This document shows, piece by piece, positions 47,121 to 58,371 of a stretch of DNA of 64,000 nt. Every line of letters begins with the position of its first letter. Within the stretch, counting starts at the first letter, position 1. The DNA comes from Rhytidiadelphus loreus (taxonomy: Eukaryota; Streptophyta; Bryopsida; Hypnales; Hylocomiaceae). Under the pieces are notes generated by a model. That model worked only from the letters and a program-made list of their open reading frames with translations. It did no database searches and was not told the origin of the DNA. Where the stretch lies: assembly GCA_947034895.1 (NCBI GenBank), contig OX344762.1, positions 72,906,981 through 72,970,980 on the forward strand. Reading direction: 5' to 3'. The position numbers were made by a program, and so were the translations under genes.

Positions 47121-47341
47121 CCCTTGAACGTTGGGCCGGTCACCGTGGAAATCATTTGTTTTGTCACCGTGTGAATAGTTGACTTAAAAAAATGAAAAAG
47201 TCCTCATTGGAAGACAAACTACTGTAGATGATCTTCCCTTTCCACACAAATTTTGGAAGATGAATAGTTGCACTTCTGTCTCACACGGAGAGATTCTTTG
47301 TCATCCATTGGACGCCAAATGTCCTCCTCGACGTTTAAGGG
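47121..47341 (+). mobile_element. 220-bp TTAA-flanked MITE, copy 2
   Basis: Flanked by intact TTAA on both sides (47117-47120 and 47342-47345). Ends are CCCTTGAACGTTGGG and, in reverse complement, CCCTTAAACGTCGAGG. The interior is colinear with 36409-36630 at roughly 75 percent by eye. Confidence 0.85.
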
Positions 47342-48903
47342 TTAAAAATTCACAACTTATACTCACAATGTCCAAAAAACACATTTAAAAGTGCATTGAA
47401 ATTATTTTTTTCTCTTGCTAATAGGGTCCAATCATTTGTTGGATGTCTATTAATAGACATCATGTCCCAAATCCTTAAAATTGACGGTTATGGATCCTGC
47501 TACCTTACCTTAGCACAGATAGGCTGAATTGCTGAAGTGGTTGGAAACACTTCCTCATAACGCAGTTCCCGTTTCTCCTCAAAGACTGACAAGATGAACT
47601 ACAAAACGGAGAAATTGTGCGACTAATAAGTTATCAGAAAAGCACTCACCACTCCGTCGTCACGCCGGCGCTCATTTCTCAAGAACTAGCTCTTCTAACT
47701 TTCGGTTATCCACATTCATCAATCCTGGAAAAGCTTTTCAATGAGAGCCGCAGCTAGTGTGCGGCACTGTTTCTACGGCATTATACTGCATGCATGGAGA
47801 CAGTGTGGAAAATTCTTCGCACACTCACTCACTGTCCGTTTTCGGAAGTTGGGGGAGGTACTAACGTAACTTAACTTAAAACAGTAGCCTCAGTCTTTTG
47901 TGGGACCTTCTCCTTTTTCTCACGGACGGATTCCCTTAGACTCACACAACTTTTCACTTACTGATTGAAGCTGGTGCCCAAAAAGTAAATCAGTGGCGAG
48001 CTGCCGGCACATTGGATGGAGAGAATCATTACAGACATTCCGGACCCAGTCCTACGGTAAGTCAGAGCGAGCACCCATAATTGATGCTAATTGGAATTGC
48101 AACTGTCTGACAAAGCATACTAAACAATTATTAAAACACAAAATCCTTTTTTATATATTGGATTGCAAAGTGAAAGTGGATTCCGACGCACTTTGAGATG
48201 CATGGTTTCATTGGATTCCAACGCTCTTTGAGATGCATGGTTTCATTGGATACCATACATGAATTTTCGGAGGATTGTTTGTAGTTCTACTAAAAATCAA
48301 CCCTAGATTCTCATAGCAACTCTCTTTTGTTTTGATTGTGTACATGTAGCTTTAATCAATCTCTAGGTTTTGGTGCACCTATATAGGATCCAAATTAGGT
48401 GTTACTTTTGGAGCAGTGATGATTGTGGAAGAGGGGCATTTGCATAGAGCGGTGCACTGGTTTCCATTTCCCAATGCATTACTTCAATCTCATTGTTTCT
48501 TAGGATTTCCAAATTTCCCAAACATCACCCACTAATTCTGGCCTACTATTTTCCAATTTAAAAAAAGAAATTGTAAACAGAGCATCATATTATTTACTGA
48601 GAAAGTTTTGATGTTTCGAAAAGAAGATGATTTGATCAGTTTAAATGAGGCATTGAGGAAAAGACTCCTGTACACTGTCATACTGCAACAGTACCTTAGC
48701 AGCCGACTACTACTAACAACAGATGCATGTCTGCTACAGTACTCACCCATCATTCACATGATACTCTCTTGCAACGCCGTCGACCGAGTCTTCCAACGAA
48801 CTTTTTTCAGAAGTGCTGCTGCAAAGGATCCTGCGACTGCTGGTGCTGCTAATAATAGTAGCCCAACCTAGGGACAAGGAACGGCTACAACACTAAATAA
48901 TTT
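47342..48903. other. Intergenic region, no gene recognised
   Basis: Less AT-rich between 47560 and 48060, but with no recognisable coding sequence. A 35-bp tandem repeat lies at 48178-48247. Remaining open frames are short and featureless. Confidence 0.35.
48178..48247. repeat. 35-bp tandem repeat, two copies
   Basis: GGATTCCGACGCACTTTGAG begins copy one (48178) and GGATTCCAACGCTCTTTGAG begins copy two (48213); each continues ATGCATGGTTTCATT. Confidence 0.85.
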
Positions 48904-49070
48904 ACCAAAGTCACACTGTTTTGCATTAGTGCAGGTTGAAATAATACCGCATTGGACCCATTTCCACGAAACGAAACTAAAATTTTGTAGTGACACTCCG
49001 TCATTTTCAACGGTGACGCTAGTTTCTCTCTCACACTATTTCACACTATTAGGACAAATCAGTGGCAGCT
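48904..49070 (+). repeat. Dispersed repeat, copy 2
   Basis: Starts AAAGTCACACTGTTTTGC and is colinear with 15076-15215 (GGTTGAAAT, CCATTTCC, GTGACACT and GACAAAT blocks). Confidence 0.55.
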
Positions 49071-49437
49071 GCAGAATCGATCACACACTCATCACACTAG
49101 TCCTGACAATTCCTTCAATCAGGCGCTTACGTCGTCAGTGACGACAAATCGTGGGGTAGCACATCGAGATGCTGGTGATCGGAACTTCGACCTCCAATTA
49201 TTGAAGCCAAACTCATTTGCACTAGGAACTAGCTCAGCCTCGCTCCCCATTTCCTCATTTGTCATACCACAGCCAGCAACCCTCTGCACTCCTGAATCCT
49301 TGCACATTCAAGTGGGGACCATCACTGCATTCAGGTAGTACTTGTAAACTTCTCAATCTTCTGAAACCTGTCTTGCAAACACGAGCGTGACGAGTCTGGG
49401 TATGTTTGCGCGCTCATTCACTCAGCTATGGCGAAGT

Positions 49438-49655
49438 GGGTGTGAATTTTAAGAGTTCATGACTAGAGTATTACGAAGGTTTTGAGAGTCTGCGTGGGTG
49501 TGAATTTGAGGAGGTCAGAGGTAGAGTGTTATGAAGGTTTTGGTGAGTCTGTGTGGGCGTGAATTTGAGAGTTCACATCTAGAGTATTAGGAAGTTTCTG
49601 TAAGTCTGTGTGAGTGCGAATTTGTGAAGTTCACTTACATCTGGAGTATACTAAG
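49438..49655. repeat. About 58-bp tandem repeat, four imperfect copies, upstream of the CASP-like gene
   Basis: Copies start near 49438, 49496, 49555 and 49612. Each has GTGAATTT, then GAGTTCA or similar, then AGAGTATTA, then GAAGGTTTT and GAGTCTG. They lie in the promoter or leader just before the CASP-like gene. A short run of T and then (GT)n follows at about 49664-49686, ending at an acceptor-like TTTTGCAG (49694), so a leader intron is likely. Confidence 0.75.
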
Positions 49656-49718
49656 TTAAAGTTTTTTTTTTTTGTGTGTGTGTGTGTTTTGCAGGAGGGT
49701 TGAGGTGAAGCTCCAGCT

Positions 49719-50909
49719 ATGTCGGAGACTCCAGTGGTGATCGTGCCGCGGAAAGGCGTGTACGTGGGCGATGGCGATGGCCGCCACCACTACTGGCACC
49801 GCCATCACCGCTCCTTCCACGCTTGCACCAGCCTGCTCCTGCGTCTCTTGACTGCCGGGGCTACTGCGGCGGCAGTCATCGTCATGCTGCGGGCCACCAC
49901 TCGACGCGACACGCCGTATGGCTACATCAAAGGTCGATGGAGGGACTACCCCGCTTACAAGTAAGACATGGCTACGAAGGATCCCAGAGCTGTGGTTCAT
50001 TTCATTTCCTAACTAGTTTTGCATTTCTGTCTATTCTAGCTTTTCAAAATCCTGTATACTTGAGCTTTAACCTCCCAAATGACCTGCTTTGATCAATTCC
50101 TGCAAGACGTCGTAGAGCTTTAGGAGTTGCGAGAGAATTAAACTGGTTGTGCTCATTTTGGTGATGGTGCTGCAGGTGGTTCGTCATTGCAAACTCCGTG
50201 GTGTTCGTATACTCCGTCCTGGCAGCTATTGTGGCCTGCGCCTCTTTAATCGCGCGCCGGGGTCCTCTCAGCTACTCCGGAACCGCATTCCTCACATTAG
50301 TCGTCGACTTTGTAAGTGAAACATTCTCCATTGCAGATATATCCTAGTTAGCATTAACATTCTCTATCTACTTTATTTTACCCCCTAAACACACAACATT
50401 CTACACTAGAGTCAGCAACCCCTTTTTCGCCTCCTATAAATTCAGGATCCCACCACGAGATTGCCAAGAATTACCTCTACAGTCACATTTCCTAACCTGG
50501 AATGCGAACATAATGACACTCAACCCTCTCTAACACCACTTTGGGAGACAATTTAGGACACAATTTCCAAATGTGAAGTGATAACAGGGTCGAATGTGGT
50601 CTAGAAAAGTGGGGTAGGTTAGAAATTTACGAATTGAGGTATTTGTATGTAAATGGTTCCCCATTTGTGCAGCTCGCGGCATCGGCGATCATGTCTGCGG
50701 CGTCAGCAGCGTTAGCGGTGGCGTTAATCGCGCGGAACGGGCAATACACGGGCGCCCAATGGCCCACGTTTTGCAACTACGTGACGCGCTTCTGCGATTA
50801 CGCGCAAGGCGCCATCATCGCCAGCTTCATCGCCTTCGCCTTTCTGGGTCTGTCAACGTTCCTGGCGGCCTCAGCGATGCACTGGCTGGCACGGCTACAT
50901 CGGTACTAA
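49719..50909 (+). CDS. CASP-like (CASPL) four-transmembrane protein (3 exons)
   Basis: Exons 49719-49960, 50176-50311 and 50673-50909 join in phase to 204 residues. CASP-like proteins are plant four-helix membrane proteins, related to the Casparian strip scaffolds, that form stable plasma-membrane domains. Membrane segments are at about 37-58, 81-105, 118-145 and 171-195. The two family hallmarks are present: an arginine in the first segment (R42, LLLRLLTAGATAA) and an aspartate in the third (D125, LTLVVDFLAAS). The stretches YPAYKWFVIANSVVFVYS and CNYVTRFCDYAQGAIIASFI are also typical. The N-terminal tail is His-rich (residues 23-34), which is unusual. Both introns have GT-AG borders (GTAAGAC/TGCAG and GTAAGTG/TGCAG). 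The first ATG after the leader intron was taken as start. Confidence 0.9.
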
Positions 50910-52537
50910 CGAGAATTAGGGTGCATTGGAACCCATCATTCAAATAAGAGTTCAACTGTGCCAGAATGTATGTGGCGTTGTAATATATATATAAACATCG
51001 ATCGATCGGTATATACAATTTGATGTAAGATAATCGATTATTAGCTTGCTGTTATTATATATGTCTACCGGAAGCTGTAAGTATAAAACCTCGCTGAGGA
51101 GATCGACGTGGGGCTGAGAGCAGTCTGTGTCGTTTCGAGAATAAATAGTTGGATCCTTTTGCCGTTTGCCTGTGATTTGACAATGGAAATTTATTGATTT
51201 TTAGTTTTCAATCGGTTGGTGGGTTTGGGAAATGGATGGTACCTGTCAGTCTGTTTGGGTGTGCTTGTGTGGCTTTGGAGCTTACTGGTTTCAAGCGCAG
51301 CCGTGGCTAGCTAGCCCATGCGTGTCTGGTGAAATGCTCTCAGATCTAATGTGAACATTCTCCCTTCGTGGAAATTGAAGAGAACTGGCTTTTCCTTTGA
51401 GGTCACTCACTGCAGATGTCACCAGAATACACGTGATTTATCGGTAAATCGTATTTGGGCCATTTTGGACCTTCGAAGGTGAAGAATCGGGGGGACAAAA
51501 AGCCACATTAACGGCCATTCTGAAATGGTTATGCACACTTCCACCTTTCTGGTCTCCACTTCATCCTCCACAAGTCTACCACTTCTGAGTTGCGTGACGA
51601 ACCTGCAATAGTTCACCTCAAGAAGGAGATTCTTTGACTATGCACTTGAGGGACTCCGTTTGTCTACACTCACGTCAAACGGTCAGAAAGTCCTATTTTC
51701 AACTAAGTTTAGGGTTTGATGAAGTGGTCTCACACTGGGGCATACAAAGGTCGCGACACCAAAAGGCACACGACCTAGACCGTATCAAGTGCTGATGCGA
51801 GGCTGCTTTACTAGTGTTGATTGAGGTTGCTCTGAAAGAGAATCCCCTTTGTGTGAATGTATTCTCATGAGGTGTCGATGTCCTATCCTACAGTTGATAC
51901 AATCGCAAGTTTTCTGCAGAATGTAGTGAAAATTTGAGGATATGCTGCCACGTTTGCAAATTGAAATCACTTCGTGTATTGGGAGAGCATGCAGGCAGCT
52001 TTTGCAACATCATCAAAGCATCTGAAATCTTCTGTTCCTTGCAATGAAAGTGTCTGGCATCGTGTATTGCGGTTGGAGTGTTATGAAAGGTGCTTCTCAG
52101 TCATTTCTTCCCGTTGGGCCATTTCTTCCCGTTGGGCTATTTCTGTCCTTTTTTTTCATACACATTAACTACTTAACACTTTTTACAGCATAGTAACGGA
52201 TGCCTCTGATCATGCTGACGAACAGCTCAGAGTTTGTACTGAAATGGAAGCCAACTAGCAGAGCAGCCTGTCACACACAGTATTCCATTGGTAAACCTGC
52301 CTATGACAGGCAGAATGAGTGGTTTGTTCTGGCGTCATTAGCAGAAAAATTCAGATTTTTTTTCCGTACAAAGACAAATCTGAGAAATGAAGGAAAAAAT
52401 TGAAATTTTATTTTTTGGACAAAGTATGAATTTGTTATGAATGCTTGAAGTGGGTTGTCTAATTGGTTCAAAAGAGTCTCAAGACTACCCGAAATTAGCA
52501 AAAGGTGTTTTCATATGATGGTCATCTCACCACTTAA
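50910..52537. other. Intergenic region after the CASP-like gene
   Basis: Probably starts with the 3'UTR of the CASP-like gene. No further gene recognised; open frames are short. An 18-bp direct repeat (ATTTCTTCCCGTTGGGC) occurs twice near 52103-52138. Confidence 0.35.
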
Positions 52538-52741
52538 CCCTTGAATGTCGACACAAATGCCAAACGTCCGATGGATGACAAGGAATTTTTGAGTGTAGGA
52601 CGGAAGTGCAACTATTCATCCTTGGAATTGGGTTTGGAAAGGAAAGATCTCCTATAGTACTTTGACTTCCAATAGCTGCTTATGATTCGCACGGTAATAC
52701 AAAAGGATGATTTTGAGCATCACCCCTTCGACGTTCAAGGT
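52538..52741 (-). mobile_element. 220-bp TTAA-flanked MITE, copy 3 (reverse)
   Basis: TTAA at 52534-52537 and 52742-52745. In reverse complement it reads ACCTTGAACGTCGAAGGGG and then GATGCTCAAAATCATCC, very close to 36409-36630; the other end is CCCTTGAATGTCGACA. At 204 bp it is slightly shorter, with the loss near the TGGTC/TAAGCAGC block. Confidence 0.85.
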
Positions 52742-53056
52742 TTAAAATAGTCACAACATTTTCTAACTTGGCTACAAGATTTTCCCACATAGGCATGACA
52801 TGAAAGAATAAAATTATAACTTTTTATGATGAATTTACAATAGAAAAGTATAAGTGTCCTATGAGAGTCACTAATAACTGGATGATCATCTCCTCAGGCA
52901 TGGATTATAACCACAAATCAACCTGATGTAGTTAGAAAAAGTCTGTCGTGGGCTGATATAAAACTCTAATGGGTAGTTCCCCAGGTGCCTGTTATGGGTG
53001 CTCTGCCTGTCATAGTTTGAGCAGTGTTGCTTTTCCTGCCGACTGCAGCTTTGCAG

Positions 53057-53360
53057 AAACCCTAAAACTTATCAACTCTAACAATCCCACGCTCCATTGA
53101 TGTCCTTCTCAGCCTCTGTACGCTCACGCACCTTTTGTCAGTAGTCGTGACTCGTGACTCCAGTTTTCGAAGCTATTTCGACAGAGTATCCTTGCCTCTC
53201 GCACGTGTGTGGGTTGCCAGAAACCCTAATTTTGATGGCTAATTTGCATCTGACGTTGAGGGGTTTGATCTTTCCTTGAAGATGAGTATTTAGAAAGTCT
53301 TGTAATGACCTGAAGTTAGACGCTGAATGATGTGTATTCGGAGCTTTTTCGAAACCCTAA
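53057..53360 (+). promoter_or_regulatory. Three telo-box motifs upstream of the coiled-coil gene
   Basis: AAACCCTAA occurs at 53057-53065, 53221-53229 and 53352-53360, all in the same orientation, within 570 bases of the ATG at 53623. Telo-boxes are known in promoters of plant genes linked to growth and ribosome production. Their effect here is inference. Confidence 0.5.
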
Positions 53361-53622
53361 AATCTCAACAGTGACTGATGTTGTTGATTGTATTAGTGGC
53401 ATATTTATTAGCCTTTCTACCTTTTTTTGAAGTTAATGTACTTTCAGCAGGTGCTTTCACGTCCTAATGTGGATGCGAGAATGTCCATTTGAGAATAATG
53501 CATTTAGAGGTGTCAGGGCACAAGAAAACCTAATTGACAGTGACTAACATGCCAAGCTGCACAAAGGATCCGTTGGCATTCGTCATGCACAATGAAGGAG
53601 AGACAGAGGATTCAACACAAAG

Positions 53623-55159
53623 ATGAGTTTGATAAAAAAGAATTGCGAATCGAAGGATTTGAACGAGAGCCCTAGCATCAACAAACCTCCAGCCTCCACG
53701 AAATTTTTCGGAAATGTCGAACAGGTTGAAAAAGTGAGAGTTGTGAAAGACAAAGTAGAGGAAGATCCACCTCTTGATGATTTCAAGGTATGTAAGCTGT
53801 GATGCCCATGGGTAGAAATGATAGAAACGTTTGGCATCAAAGATAGAAATGCAAATGCCTGAAACATCATTTGATTGACTGATTGATTGAGCTCAAAAAA
53901 ATTATTTTCAACAGGGGAAAGACGTGGCCACCACATTGGATCATACATCTGAAGCTGGTGTGAGTGGGTCCAACGCATCAACCATTGAATTGCCTGCTCA
54001 TAAGCTCGTGAGTTTAATCCTTCCCTGTTTGTGCATTCTGCGTTCCTACACTTGTATAATTTTGAGAATATGGCCTTTTGTCTCACCGCTAAAGTGTAGA
54101 AATTTCTTAAATGCTTCATTGAGAGATTCAAAAAGCGGTCAATCTTGCAAAGCGAACAGTATGGAATAATACCCAACCATGATATTGGCTGAAGGCAGGA
54201 GGATCATAATGTTGGAGGACCAGAAGGCCATGCTGTTTTATATCACATTGATGAACCTCAACAGAGTACGATCCTAAGAGATTTGACACACAAATAGCAA
54301 ACATTTATGAATAATGTAATCGAATAGGTTCAGCTAAGTAAGGACAGAGGGAGACGTTGAAATCCTCCAAAGTTTTCTCACTAGTCTAGTGATACTAACA
54401 CATGTTTGTTTGCCACCTTGTAGGAGAATCAAGCAGTGGAGTTTTAGGTGGTTTGAATTGGTGTATATCAACAGTAGCAAAGTTCTTCTTTTCAGTGACA
54501 AGTATTCCGTATCAGTTTCTTGTGCAAATATCATCCATTCTGTCTAGATTGGTATCCCTGTACTCGGGGTTCCGTTCTGACCCGCATGAAACCCTTCAGA
54601 GGAGGATATCGCAGTTAGAAACTGAAGTTGATAAACTGAGGCCATTACAGGCTCAGAGATTGCCAAAGCACTCGGATCCTGAACTTGATCCTGATCAGAA
54701 GCTCAGCATTCTTGAGACCGAAGTGGCTAACACCAGAAAGGTGGGTTCCAATCTGGTTGAATTCAGGTCTAGTATGCCCTGCTGCACTGAAATAAAGCCC
54801 TTTCGTTTGGTACTAGAGTTGAAATAATTAATATGATTGAAGTTTGAAACGTTTTGCAGACCTTGAGGTCTGTACTGTCAAAACAGCAAGAGCTCTATGC
54901 TGTGTTAGAGCGCATGCAAGGATACAAATGCCTGGTATATATCACAAGCAATGTGACTCTGAAGTAGATAATTCAATAATGAAAATTCATTATATAGATA
55001 ATCATGAGCTAAATTTTATTTTGAAAGTTCGGTTTCAAATTGTTACCTCATCAACATTCGTAAGCTACATGTAACGATCAACCGTATGTGCACTTACATC
55101 AACATGCTAAACGTGATATGTGGTCTGTCTTACAGCATGCGCAGGAAAAGTGTTGGTGA
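53623..55159 (+). CDS. Coiled-coil protein with a hydrophobic segment, unknown function (6 exons)
   Basis: Exons 53623-53787, 53915-54007, 54199-54265, 54424-54740, 54860-54934 and 55136-55159 join in phase to 246 residues. The start has an in-frame stop upstream (53593). The first 110 residues are polar and likely disordered. A hydrophobic stretch, VAKFFFSVTSIPYQFLVQIS and on to SRLVSLY, spans about residues 125-157 and may bind or enter a membrane. It is followed by an amphipathic coiled coil (LQRRISQLETEVDKL, KLSILETEVANT, LRSVLSKQQELYAVLERMQ). No family is recognised with confidence. The last exon (CLHAQEKCW then stop) is weakly supported, and the real 3' end could differ. A decayed copy of exon 5 lies at about 57319. 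Confidence 0.65.
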
Positions 55160-56485
55160 AACATGCAGGACATCTGTAAGTCAGATGTAGAAAAGTTTCG
55201 TTTATTCACTCATGAAAGGTAGAAAGAGGTTAGGCATCAGCGACAAGCAGGTAATGTAATGTAGCAACTCATGTTTTTCATTAAAAACCTCTTCAAACTC
55301 TTCACTCTTTGAACAACCTCATGGAGAGAAGTAGCACACATATTTCAAACTGGGATTGAAAAATAGCTGTCTTCTATGACTTGTGGCATGTTTCAGTAGG
55401 CAGCTCTGAGAGGACAACATTCAGCACTGTTAGAGTTGTGATTGCTCACTGGAGGCGAATGGTGTGGCCAACAGAGTGATCATACCATGACAACTACAGA
55501 CAAGAGATGAAAGAAGCATTGAGATTCACATGCCAGACCCAGAATCCAAGTAAGCAGAATTTCTTGATTTAATTAGTTCAAGTTTCAGAGGATCAATTTC
55601 ATTTGTACCTGTGCTTGAAGTTGTAGTTTGCAAGACGTCATTACATGCTTCATGTGGATCTCAATGCTTCATTCATTTTAAACTGTGCAGAGTTAAACTC
55701 TGATGATGTGCAAGGTAACTCAATTTTGGAGCTATTTTGAACACATTGAGCTGCACAACCGTAAAGTATGGACATTTTCCAAAAGCCAGCTTCAAATTTG
55801 AGTTATCTTGCAACATTCAAAGATCAGGTGATTCAATTGATGATAAAGATTAAAGCAAATCTTGAATAGAAACTAGGAAGAGGGGAGTGATTATAACCAA
55901 TAACCCAAACTATTCTTCTCAAATGGCAGTCTGCCACTTGTAGATTATACGACCTTGTTCAGAGGATGGATTAGAGGTTGGGCTTCCAATAATTTTAAGG
56001 CAATAGTAACTGACAGATGATTATTGAGATATTTAACTCTGAGAGGACGAGGCATATGATCAAGGTAGTCAGACAAAGATTATAACATTCTTAGTTGAAT
56101 AGGTGCACTCTTCATTTCTACAATTTCTCTAAAAGTGTTCATTAGCCACTTTTTGGGTGTGCAGTCGTTTTGGGGTTAAAATGTATCCAAACATGTGACA
56201 ATTTATTTTACTTGATAAATCCAAGTAATTGGCAAAAAGTGGATCAAAACTATTGTACATATTTGAGTTGGTTAGGCACTAGTGTGTACAAGTGCTCAGT
56301 AGTTCAGTCATGGCTAGCTTTAGGAAAACTTCCATTGTCTTAAAACTATGGAGCTGTGCTTGTTTCATTTGCCATAGTTCCTTCATGAGTCCTATTGAAG
56401 GTACAATGTTGTCAAAAATAGAAACAACAAATATCACTCTCCATCTCTTAGTAAGGAAGAATGATTGTGTCATAATGTCCAAGTG
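54836..56485 (+). repeat. Old segmental duplication, copy 1
   Basis: Colinear with 57290-59190: exon 5 region (GTACTGTCAAAACAGCA), ATTTCAAACTGGGATTGA at 55348, GACAACATTCAGCACTGTTA at 55421 onward, AAGTAAGCAGAATTTC near 55549, TCAATGCTTCATTCA near 55660, and GTTTCATTTGCCATAGTTCC near 56362. Similarity is patchy, so the event is old. Confidence 0.65.
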
Positions 56486-57894
56486 AGTTAGTTGGTTGAT
56501 ACAAACTTGAGTCTTTTAGTTGAAGATTTAAAATTAATCATAGGATTGACAAGCTACTATTCACATCAAATGTCGGCTCCATTTTGAAGATGTTAAAGTG
56601 AATTTGTTTGGGAACAACAACTTACAAAAATTATACAAAACTACTAGTTGAAAAGAGGTCTTGAAGCACCAAGTTGCAACACTAGAGTTGGGTGCCAAAG
56701 GTCCATATGGCTTGATGTTCATATGCCCCTTTGAGAACAATGCTTTGATACAATATTTTGGTATTCTAAACCACCTTTTCTAATAGTGAACCTAGACTTT
56801 AATGTCATTGTTTCTTGGCTTTCTTCCTAAGCCTATAGAATTTGCATGATAATATGAAATTCTACCCCTTTATGATAATATAACGTTATTACTTAATATC
56901 TTATCTCTAGGACTATACTTAAAAACACACTTAAAAAAACCCTTTCTCTTTACAAAGATGTACTTTGATTTATCCTACTCGTGTGTGTGACCTTAATTAT
57001 TCCATAAGATAGTGTTTATTTGATTAAGTAGAGGTTGAGTCTAAGATTTATTTTTTTATTGTATTACTAATTGAGTTCTTTTTGCTTTACTTTCAGTGGT
57101 ATGGTGGATGGAATAATAGTGAAGCAAAACAACTATTTAACTTCAATCACATTTATTAAAATAGATCACCAACATATTGAGTTGTGATCTCCCTAATTCA
57201 AATTTTGGTCTAATGAACCCACCACAAAGAGGTTAAAGCTCACAAATGTTTTCCAATTCATATGCGTTCTATTGATACAAGAGTTCATTTGAAGGCGTTT
57301 GAAATGTTTTTCGCAGAACTTGACAGCAGTACTGTCAAAACAGCATTGAAGAGCATAGATTTCAAGAAAGACTCAGACGTCTTGACTAGATCACAAGTGA
57401 TCTGGCTCGAAACCAGGTAATTCCACAACGAACTGTACTGTACAAGTAAGCTTGAGAAACCCAAATCATTTCTTCACAACCAACTCTCATGAATTGAACA
57501 TGGACGAAGCAGCACATGGCATTTCAAACTGGGATTGACGAAAAAAACTAGTGCAGGAAGCTTGCATTCAATAAACAAGCAATGAATGAATGCATGAATT
57601 CCGCTATTCCAATTCCAGAGCTCCACTCAAAATCAAACTATGATAGTTATGGTGCTTTTAGACAGCACCAGAAGAACTAATCTTTTTCCATTATTGTACG
57701 GGAAGTCTCCCAATGCTTTCAAACATCTGTTTCAGGGAATGATGTGTAACCAACATTCTCTCTCAGGTGAGCAAGGAAAAGAGATCAGTTATTCAAGCTT
57801 CTCGATCACCGACCAAACAAGAACTTTGTCCCTCACACGTACAGTCTACAGGCTCCCTCCCATCGGAGCCGCGTGCACTGCCGATTTTCTTAAT

Positions 57895-58254
57895 TTAGGG
57901 CTCCGCCAGGGGCTCACCTGCCAGGGCGAAATCACCCGGGACAGGGATCACTCTCACGGAGGCAGGAGCATTGCCAACAACTGCTTCCGGAAATAAGATG
58001 ATGACATCAAGATTGGTCACATCTAATGACATGATGCTGTCCCCTGCGAGATTTGTGATGTCAATCTTCTGCTCCGCTTCGGTGATGTCAATGGACACCA
58101 TGCCGGACTCCACTTGCACACGTTCACCGTCCACCAAGACACCCAGGGGAATCCTTGCCGGGTTGTAGACCGTCACGGCCCCCTCGGTTGCGACGAGGAG
58201 GAGGGCCGCCATGAAAACTCCCAGAAACATGATCTTCTTCCCCGAGATCGCCAT
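57895..58254 (-). CDS. Small secreted protein of unknown function
   Basis: An intact 119-residue frame from ATG 58254. Residues 1-26 (MAISGKKIMFLGVFMAALLL then VATEGA) form a clear signal peptide with a likely cleavage after the small residues. The mature part of about 93 residues is free of cysteines and rich in Val, Ile and Asp, with alternating hydrophobic residues (VTVYNPARIPLGVLVDGERV, MSLDVTNLDVIILF), which suggests a beta-sheet fold. It ends in a Pro/Ala-rich tail. Codon use is GC-rich compared with its surroundings. No introns are visible. I do not recognise the family; an apoplastic or cell-wall role is only inference. A TATA-like motif lies about 110 bases upstream. Confidence 0.75.
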   Translation of the reverse strand: MAISGKKIMFLGVFMAALLLVATEGAVTVYNPARIPLGVLVDGERVQVESGMVSIDITEAEQKIDITNLAGDSIMSLDVTNLDVIILFPEAVVGNAPASVRVIPVPGDFALAGEPLAEP

Positions 58255-58363
58255 GTTGGTGATTGATTAGTACACTCACTTGCACTTGGACTTGATTTCT
58301 AGCACTGAGAAGATATCAATCAACGTTGGGTGCTGATGTTCTTCGAGCTGTCCAGGTGGGTGC

Positions 58364-58371
58364 CTTAAATA
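58364..58371 (-). promoter_or_regulatory. TATA-like box of the secreted-protein gene
   Basis: TATTTAAG on the minus strand, about 110 bases before the ATG at 58254, a normal distance for a plant core promoter with a short leader. Confidence 0.45.
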
